Shown here in pieces: positions 57,043 through 64,000 of a DNA stretch of 64,000 nt. Below the pieces are notes generated by a model. That model was not told the origin of the DNA, ran no database searches, and saw only the letters and a list, made by a program, of their open reading frames with translations. The DNA comes from Harmonia axyridis (Eukaryota; Arthropoda; Insecta; Coleoptera; Coccinellidae), in contig NC_059505.1 of assembly GCF_914767665.1 (NCBI RefSeq), positions 34,221,506 to 34,285,505 on the forward strand, written 5' to 3'. Made by a program: the position numbers and the translations under genes. Positions within the stretch are counted from its first letter, which is position 1; each line of letters opens with the position of its first letter.

Positions 57043-57697
57043 ATAGGCTTTATTGTAAAATTAGTTATTAGTTGATTGTTCAAAGTATTGTCCATCGCCG
57101 CACACGAATCCCGCCTTGAAAAAACTGGTCTTTTGAAGCGATCCACGATTCGATCCAATTTTTTACTTTTTCATAAGACCGGAAGTCAGCCAGGCCGTGT
57201 GCCATTGATCGAAACAAGTGATAGTCTGAGGGAGCAACGGACTTCCCAATACGTTTCCAAATATGTCTAGACCACTTTCTCAACATAGGGTAGAGCATTG
57301 TTATGCTGTAAAATCACTTTATCATGTCTCTCGTTGTATTGCGACCGTTTGTCTTCCAATGCTCGGCTCAAACGCATTAATTGCATTCGATAAAAATCGC
57401 CTGTGATTTCTTCAGTCGGTTTTAACAATTCATAATACACTGCGCCAAACTGGTCTCACCAAAGACTGAGCATGACCGAAAATATTGGGTTTGGTTGTCG
57501 TAGAAGCATAGCCGGGATATCCCCATGATTTTCTGCGCTTTCGATTATTCTAATGAGATCATTTTTCGTCTTCAGTCACAATTCGATACAGAAATCCCTT
57601 CCGTCTTTGCCTTGCAAGCAGCTGTTCACAAGCAAACAAACGCCGTTCAACATATCTCGGCTTCAACTCATACAGCACCCAATTTCCTTGTTTCTCA
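57043..57697 (-). pseudogene. mariner DD34D fragment (copy M7)
   Basis: The minus strand encodes, in changing frames, KQGNWVLYELKPRYVERRLF, RIVTEDEK, YELLKPTEEITGDFYRMQL, SRALEDKRSQYNERHDKVIL, ITMLYPMLRKWSRHIW-like (the damaged second catalytic block) and SDYHLFRSMAHGLADF (third Asp). It is truncated at both ends; neither inverted repeat is left. Confidence 0.85.
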
Positions 57698-59236
57698 AAC
57701 AAATACTATAATTCTTACCTCAAATGTAAAAGAAAATTAATGAACCCAGTTTGGTTGTAGTGCGCCAAGCATACAGCCAACCTGTAAGACACGTAAGATG
57801 TATTTTGGGTTGCCAGATAAAAAAAAAAATTTATTCGGAGGATAATATGCATACTTTTTATTTACTTTTATCAATATTTATCGATATACATATATAGATA
57901 TGTCATTATCAAAGAACTGTAGATATTTAAATTGAACTAACTGTTGTTAGGATATACGAAAACGTTCTTGAGGCAGCACAGCATACAATCTATTCGTTTT
58001 ACGGGTTGCCTGACTGGAAAAATATTATAATACAATTTTTTTAACTGTAAACAGACTGGAGCTCCTTTATTATCTTGTATTTTTGATAATTGTCATTAAG
58101 AATAGTGTTTAGACGGTGTATTTTCAACACGAATTTTCTTGTGCCAACCACTCAGAAGGAACTTAAATTGAAGTCTATTCAGATGTATGTTTTCCAAGCT
58201 ATAAATCTTTGAACCGATCATATTTCATTAAAAACATGAGAAATTGAAATTGTTACTGAAAAAATTGATGCAGCGTGTTCCAGTTTACGTAATTAAAAGA
58301 TTTGATGAAAACAGGTTGAAATTTCAAATCAATCAAAAAATAATCATTAATATGTTTCTACTATTAGTAATTAATTAATTCACCACCTATTCAATGAAGA
58401 GCCACTACTCCTTACATTCCTTACTGTTATTTTTAAAATGGTATTATCGATATAAATCGGAAAAATTTAGGATTACATTAAAAATGTACATAAGTGTCAC
58501 TTATGGGATTTTACTAGTTCTCGAAAATTTCATAGCATACAGACTTGAATCGATGTAGGTAATTCCGATTTTCATTTTCAATATTCAATTCAATTTGTTC
58601 CATATGAGCAAAATTCTTACAAATTACATTTTTCTATAAAACCATAATCATAAATATCTATGGAATTTTTCAACTTCGCAATATGAATATTCAATTGTAG
58701 TATTAATCAGAAAATACTTCGAATCAAAACGAACCGATAAGCACATTATTTCAGCATATTGTAAACATAAGTCCTACAACCGGTCAAAGAACCAAAATTA
58801 TTTTTCGAGAGAATTGGTCTAAACACCCACTAGAAATTCATAGAATATAATTTTTCTGCACAAACTTCTTCGAAAAACCATATAAATAAAAATGCATAGT
58901 ACATAAACAATATATTATTTACTACATAAATAAAAAATTACAATATACATATGAACTAGTCAAACATAAATATAAGGAACAATTATTAAGTAAAGCCATT
59001 TAAAGTTTGAGGTCATAAGGAATTTGTATATATTGATCCATCTTTCTTGTACTCTTCCAGGATATTCATCAGACTTTATATAGCCACCAAGTATATTTTA
59101 CGATACCTAAATCTAAAGACGTTCAATATAAAATAGTGAGCATATTCAGTGCAAGTCTTGTCCATAACCTCCAAAGTTATAATGTTGAGCCAAATTCTTC
59201 TTCTTCATTAAAAAGGTCTTTATCTCAGAGGGCAAA
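57698..59236. other. AT-rich stretch, probable intergenic and 3' flank of the MYST gene
   Basis: No gene seen. Very AT-rich with homopolymer and dinucleotide runs. Confidence 0.45.
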
Positions 59237-59242
59237 TTTATT
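59237..59242 (-). terminator. poly(A) signal of the MYST gene
   Basis: AATAAA on the minus strand, 140 bp past the stop codon of the MYST acetyltransferase. A reasonable but unproven 3' end signal. Confidence 0.4.
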
Positions 59243-59382
59243 TCTGTCATCAGTAGCTACTCTACCATATCCCGACGTCCTTACTTCAATGTATGTTGAA
59301 TATACAGAATAACCTATCTGCGCAAATCCTCTTAATGATTTCCATCTCCTGCTAAGCTGACCGCATCCAATACAGATCTAGA

Positions 59383-60075
59383 TCAAACTGACGCTGGTTG
59401 GCTGGGATTCCACCTCAGACAAGCTCTATCTACCTCCTTCAGAGCGGTAGTCCGACGTTTCGTCCTTTCGACGTACTCATCAATCACGTCCTGTTTCTTG
59501 AGGATGATATGTTTTCCCTTCCAATATTTCATCATTCCGAGGGCTTGCAGAGTGGACACGATATCGTAAGAGGATATAGCCATTTCTTGACTGATATCCT
59601 TCACCGATAGCGCTGGATTTGAGTTTGCGCAAAGGTAACCTAGTAAGACATCTTTCCAATAGGAACGGTAAGATATTAGACCAAGGTCACTGAGAGGCTT
59701 TTCTGGAGATCCAATTTTACCCTCCACTCGCGTCAGAAGGTAGCCTGCAAAGAAAAAGGGGTATTAGGTGAAATTAATAGATGATATTCTTGCTAAAAAT
59801 CTTCATACACACAAATATACATTAATCAGCCAGTGTTGAGCAAGAACACTGATGATCCCTGCTATACAAATACAGGTGGCATAATAAGCTCAAAATGTAT
59901 CCACTTTTATAAAATTCCAGGCTTATGAAGAAGTAAATCTCAATTTACCGAGTCCTTATGAAAATAATTAGAAATACTCACTAAAATCTATCAACAATCT
60001 GCCATATCCTTGACGTTGATACGGTGGCAATGTAAGGATGCAGGATACGTTGTAGTTGAGGAAAGAATTCTTCTC
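59383..60075 (-). CDS. chm: MYST-family histone acetyltransferase, KAT7/chameau type, last two coding exons
   Basis: MYST enzymes transfer acetyl from acetyl-CoA to histone lysines; KAT7/chameau acts on H3 and H4 with a BRPF/JADE scaffold. Exon A (60075-59982, acceptor TTTCAG, donor GTGAGT) encodes EKNSFLNYNVSCILTLPPYQ and QRQGYGRLLIDF, the acetyl-CoA-binding Q-x-x-G-x-G motif. A 237-bp intron (59981-59745, ending TTTTTCTTTGCAG) follows, split in codon phase 1. Exon B (59744-59383) encodes YLLTRVEGKIGSPEKPLSDL, including the region of the catalytic general-base Glu, then ISYRSYWKDVLL, IVSTLQALGMMKYWKGKHII and the winged-helix-like C-terminal end, with the stop at 59383. LQALGMMKYWKGKH distinguishes KAT7 from KAT5, KAT6 and KAT8. 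The zinc finger and N-terminal exons are not seen within the window. Confidence 0.85.
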
Positions 60076-60747
60076 CTGAAACAGAAAAGGTAGATGTATT
60101 AGGTGTAATCGTACAGGTGATCCATAAGGGTGCTTTCAATGTTATGTTACGTTATATGGGGTATCCAAAAGTGGATGTAACAAACTGATAGGGCAGATAA
60201 TAATAATGAATATATCAACGGACTGGACGTTCAATATGCGCAAGCAGAATGGTGATGAATACAGGGTGGGCAACGGTCGATGGTACCCTAGACATTTACG
60301 GAAAACGGAAGATAAGATTTTATTGAAAATTTGTTTTTTTTTTTTTGGGAAGGAACCACTCCTCTATCGATCTGAAATATAATCAGCGCTACAGTGTTGC
60401 CGCTTATATCAAAAAATACTAACAACTTCGATATTTCATAAAGAACACCCTGTACATTATTACTTATTCGGTTTGCCGTAGCCTCTTGATTATTTATGTA
60501 TAAACTTCTTTGTTCTTAACTGTAGCGGTTTTCCAGTAATCGATTGATTTAATTCTTTTTTTTTGTACAAAACGTAGCTTTAATTAATCATTGATCACTT
60601 CGGTACTTGGAATTCTATAAAGCTGAAATTTCTGTTATAGATTAACAATAAATTAAATTTCCTTTCAGACGATTCAACATATTCCAATACCTAAATTGTA
60701 AGCTTTCCTAATTAAAAATCAAGTTTTTATCCTAAATGGGACTACAA
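60076..60747. other. presumed MYST intron or upstream flank with repeat scraps
   Basis: Holds TACAGGGTGGGCAACGG at 60261 and ACACCCTGTACA at about 60445, bounding a repeat module. No exon of the MYST gene was recognised here. Confidence 0.45.
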
Positions 60748-60865
60748 GATACACCCTGTATCTTGAAAACAAAGCGTTTGCGGGCCCATGTTTATAGGAT
60801 TTTTTTGTAAATTATCTAAAGACCCTCCATTTTTCTTTGTACCTCCAATGTAAGGACACCCTGTA
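60748..60865 (+). repeat. 125-bp interspersed repeat bounded by ACACCCTGTAT
   Basis: It begins ATACACCCTGTATCTTGAAA and ends GGACACCCTGTAT. It shares GTACCTCCAAT, CCATGTTTATAG and the AAAGCGTTTGCG-type tract with copies at 18527-18657 and 22318-22440. Reverse scraps occur near 8510 and 21915. Confidence 0.75.
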
Positions 60866-62391
60866 TACAGGGTGATCCTCCGCGATGGCCTATTATACGT
60901 TTATAGAAAACTAATCATAATTTTGTGCTGAAAATTTACATGTTGGGGTTTGGGACAATGATCTTTCTCCCTAAAATATTTTCAGACCTCTACAACTTCC
61001 GGTTAAACCGGAAGCAGACTACTACTTCCTCATTTCAAATGGCACACCCAGTATATTATTGCATTATTAGATAGCTTTTTCGTGACAATTTTGGCAATAT
61101 GCCTTACCTTGGGTAAAAACTCAACGGTTCATGAGTTAATGGGATTCTTATGAAAAAAATGGTGGCGACGAAGACTCACATTTTTTTAATATTTCTACAG
61201 AAAAATTTTTTTCGAAAAAATCTTCTTCATTTTCGATTCTGCAAGTACATACTATTAAAAGACTGGTTGCGGTTTGGACCAAAAATATACAGGGTGTTTA
61301 TCAGTAGATCATGAACTTGGCAACTCAAATTCATCAAAACTCAAGATTTTCAAATTAGAACCTATTTTTTTTATTATTTCAGTCAATTCTACGTATAAAA
61401 AGAGGGGGGATTACTTAAGCAAATTCTGTACCTAAAATGAATACTTTGAGAGTTAACGAGAAAGAACTTTAAATGAGGAAAAACCGCAATTCCTAACTGT
61501 GTAGAGTATTTTGTGACTTCCGAAAAACACACAAAGAAACCAAAATTCGATGTTTCGATAACTTAATTTGACATTTCAAGAATTGTCATGAATTATTCAT
61601 GAGTGAAAATTTTATTCGCTATTGGATTTCTCGACAATACCAATAAAAAATTGACTATAATTCATGAAATATGAAATTTTCTTGTCGAAACATCGAATTT
61701 TTTCTTTCTGCAAAGTTTTCCGGAAGTCACAGACTACTTTACACAGTTAGAAATTGCGTTTTTTCCTCATTTAAAGTTCTTCCTCGATAACTATTAAATT
61801 ATCCGTTTTAGGAATAGAGTTTGCTTGAGTAACCCCCATTCTTTTTATATGTAGAATTGACTGAAACAATAAAAAGAAAATCAAAAAGTATAGGTTATAA
61901 ATCGAAAATCTTGAGATTTGAGGAATTTGAGTTGTCCAAGTTCATTATCTTCTTATAAACACCATGTACATTTTTGGGCCAAGCCGCAAACTGGCTTATA
62001 ATACTACGTATTTGCAGAATCGAAAATGATAACGATATTTTCGAAAATAACTTTTTCTGCAGAAATATTCAAAAAATGTAAGTCCTCGTCGCCACTATTT
62101 TTTTCATAAAAATCCCATGAACTCATGAACCGTTGAGTTTTCACCAAAGGTATGGCATATTGCTGAAATTTCATCAAAAAAGCTATCTAATGATGCAATG
62201 ATACGCTGGGTGTGCCATTAGGAATAAGGAAGTAGTAGTATTTTTCCGGTATAACCGAAAATTGTAAAGATCTGAAAACATTTTAGGGAGAAAGATCATT
62301 ATCTCCAACCCCAACATGCAAATTTTCAACAAAAAATTATGCTTAGTTTTCCATAAACGTCTAATAGGTCATCGCGGTGAATCACCCTGTA
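60866..62391. mobile_element. 1.5-kb near-complete palindrome (foldback element)
   Basis: It begins TACAGGGTGATCC and ends in ATCACCCTGTA. The left arm matches the complement of the right arm almost to the centre at about 61630: CGCGATGGCCTATTA with TAGGTCATCGCG, CTCAACGGTTCATGAG with CTCATGAACCGTTGAG, ATTCGATGTTTCGA with TCGAAACATCGAAT. A second pair of edges (ATACAGGGTGTTTATC at 61290 and ATAAACACCATGTACA near 61955) sits inside, so it is an element within an element or a two-module structure. It contains no coding sequence. Confidence 0.9.
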
Positions 62392-62439
62392 TAACATCCG
62401 ATCAGTTTAATCGTTTCGTCGATCATCCTTTCAAAAACC

Positions 62440-62935
62440 GGTCGCAAGTCTAGCACCCGGACGAAAACCGCAAAAGCACCCCCAGCCTCCATACCCGGAG
62501 GGAGCGAATCGCGAAACACGGGGACCTGGGGGACACCCCCGAGGAGGAAGTTTGCAGAACCGTTTCGGGGATGCCAGACGACCGACGCGCCCGCCCAGGC
62601 CGCCCCACCTGTCGGCCGGGCCAGACGCTGCCGCAGCTGAGGTCGTCGACCCATCGCGGCGCTCAGCCAGACGCCTGTAACGTCCCCCGCTGCATCTCCC
62701 TCTCGTTCGGGGGCCCTCCGGACCCAGATGTGACTGACCCATTCTTTCGGGCCAGACGCCGGCCGGACGCGTGAAAAAAAAAGGTCTTGGGTCCCCCGGG
62801 ACCTGAAGGGGTCCGATGGGGCACGAAACGTGGACGTGTCGGATAAGATACGGTGAACCTAACCGGCAGGCCCGGTCTGGTCAGGTCGGCGATTGCCGGG
62901 AGACTCCGGCTCAAGGGAGCCTCCAGCCGAAATAA
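62440..62935. other. GC-rich island of unknown origin
   Basis: About 500 bp strikingly rich in G and C, against AT-rich surroundings, starting 50 bp past the palindrome. It contains many CpG dinucleotides, an internal run of nine A at about 62774-62782, and GAAATAAAAC at its right end after a hairpin-prone GGAGACTCC/GGGAGCCTCC tract. Both strands have open frames (103 codons on minus at 62431-62742), probably because GC-rich DNA has few stops. It may be a LINE untranslated region, a SINE-like insert or foreign DNA; I cannot tell which. Confidence 0.4.
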
Positions 62936-63025
62936 AACTAAAGTGGACAAATTGGTGAAAAATATGATTTTTTCCCGATTTACATCAATTATTAATTATG
63001 CAGACCTCAGAGTCACGTTCACTAA

Positions 63026-64000
63026 TATCTGATCGATCATCTCGTCAATGTTCCGTATGTTCTCCTAAAAGTAGAAATTGATGAATCTCCCAAAAAGACT
63101 TCGCTGAAATATTTTTGGGAAGACATAAGAGAAGTTCTAACCAACTCAAGAAAACCCTTTCTTGGTCTGATAGCAGCCATGGCATGTAAATATATCGCCT
63201 ATAAAATTGAAAGAGATGAAGATCCACGTTCAGTTGAACTAGGTATTGAAGATTTGGAAATATGGTCTAAGGAAAATGTTGAATGGAAACTGCTCATAGC
63301 TAAACTGGAAGATGTGGCGATCTTAAACATAATGACTGATAGGAAACATGTAGGTACGAAATATCATACTCTTCCCAAATTGAGCCATCAACAACTGGAT
63401 GTTAGCCTGAAATTTACCAAGCGTCCAAAAATGATGAAGAGGTTAATTTGGAAAAACTTTGCCCCAAAGAAAAACGTGATTTCCTTGAAACAGATCAACT
63501 CTTTTCGTCATTCAATGCTATAAGGATACATTGGCCTTACAGTTTAAATGCTGGAATGATTTTGACCAATATGTGTTGGGAGTATGCCTTAAAATGGAAG
63601 GACAATATACGGGAATTGGATTACTTGAAAGCTAGCATATCATGTCTGAAGGCTATCCCAAATCTGTATGTCAAAATAGGCTTATTTAATTTGGTATGGA
63701 AAACATATTTAAATACCCCTTTTAAAAACACTATTAAATTGATAGATAGGGTTACAAGAGTTCCTAAGTTGAAATTGTGTATGCAAGATACAGGGTTGTC
63801 TGATGGGGAAATACGAATATTCATCAAGATTTGCACAGATTACTTAGACACGTTCACTGATATCGTTCAAGACATGTATAATCAAACACAAACACCTCTG
63901 CAGTTCGAACCTTTATGGGAGAATGGTGGACAACCTTTAGTTGAATTGGCCATTCAACAAACAGATATAAACTATGAACTTCTTCTCGTTCATTTTGTAC
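63026..64000 (+). pseudogene. Rab3GAP2-like coding sequence, C-terminal part, with two frame breaks; runs off the window
   Basis: Rab3GAP2 is the non-catalytic subunit of the Rab3 GTPase-activating (and Rab18-activating) complex. Frame A, 63026-63415, reads LIDHLVNVPYVLLKVEIDES, KPFLGLIAAMACKYIAYKIE, VEWKLLIAKLEDVAILN and LSHQQLDVSLKF. Frame B, from about 63406 to the edge, reads KEKRDFLETDQLFSSFNAIR, HWPYSLNAGMILTNMCWEYA, LKAIPNLYVKIGLFNLVWKT, KLCMQDTGLSDGEIRIF and ELAIQQTDINYELLLVHFV. The segment QDTGLSD with the order of blocks is what suggests Rab3GAP2, from memory. A stop blocks frame A at 63023-63025 although a good acceptor (TTATGCAG) lies at 63002. No intron interrupts 970 bp. The breaks suggest a pseudogene copy or assembly errors. 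Confidence 0.55.

Noticed and set aside
62382..62950. Several open frames of 67 to 103 codons in the GC-rich island
   Set aside because: High GC removes stop codons on all frames; none shows motifs or a consistent strand.
1..64000. CRISPR arrays, bacterial operons, plasmid or phage features
   Set aside because: The repeats lack spacer structure, and the splice sites and transposon types are those of an animal nuclear genome.

Overview
The window is AT-rich eukaryotic DNA, almost certainly from an insect. The only host-like coding sequence has insect-style exons and splice sites, and the mobile elements are typical of arthropods: mariner of three lineages, Tc1, hAT-like, a P-type MITE and a Jockey-type LINE. 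A beetle is possible but the sequence does not prove it. Nearly everything from 1 to 59,000 is dead or non-autonomous transposon sequence, often nested.

Layout. 1-1130: irritans-type mariner relic split by a DD41D mariner. 1734-2323: first of five P-type MITEs (others at 24.9, 36.5, 37.7 and 40.7 kb). 3390-3770: GC-rich coding-like island. 3770-7070: eight tandem units of about 420 bp. 9700-11965: related, diverged, higher-order repeats. 12956-14621: hAT-like element with 8-bp target duplication and a nested DD41D copy. 15.9-17.1 kb: first of seven broken DD34D mariners. 19.3-21.3 kb: diverged segmental repeats. 21.49-21.76 kb: tRNA-derived SINE-like insert carrying a complete hammerhead ribozyme motif, the most interesting object here. 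22.8-24.7 kb: hAT-like element with a nested Tc1 relic. 27.6-29.2 kb: an inverted pair of hairpin-ended elements. 29.6-31.6 kb: Tc1 relic joined to a DD41D copy. 32.1-33.0 kb: foldback element. 34.8-35.4 kb: Jockey RT relic. 42.6-44.8 kb: irritans mariner with an 800-bp insertion. 52.7-56.1 kb: DD41D copies, one nested in a Tc1-like element.

Host genes lie at the right end. 59237-60075 (minus) holds the last two coding exons of a MYST histone acetyltransferase of the KAT7/chameau type, with clean splice sites. 60866-62391 is a 1.5-kb near-complete palindrome. 62440-62935 is a GC-rich island of unknown origin. 63026 to the edge (plus) holds a long open stretch resembling the C-terminal part of Rab3GAP2, with two frame breaks. 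The earlier MYST exons are not visible, so they lie outside the window or are lost.

All identifications were made by eye. Family names come from memory of conserved motifs, and no search was run.
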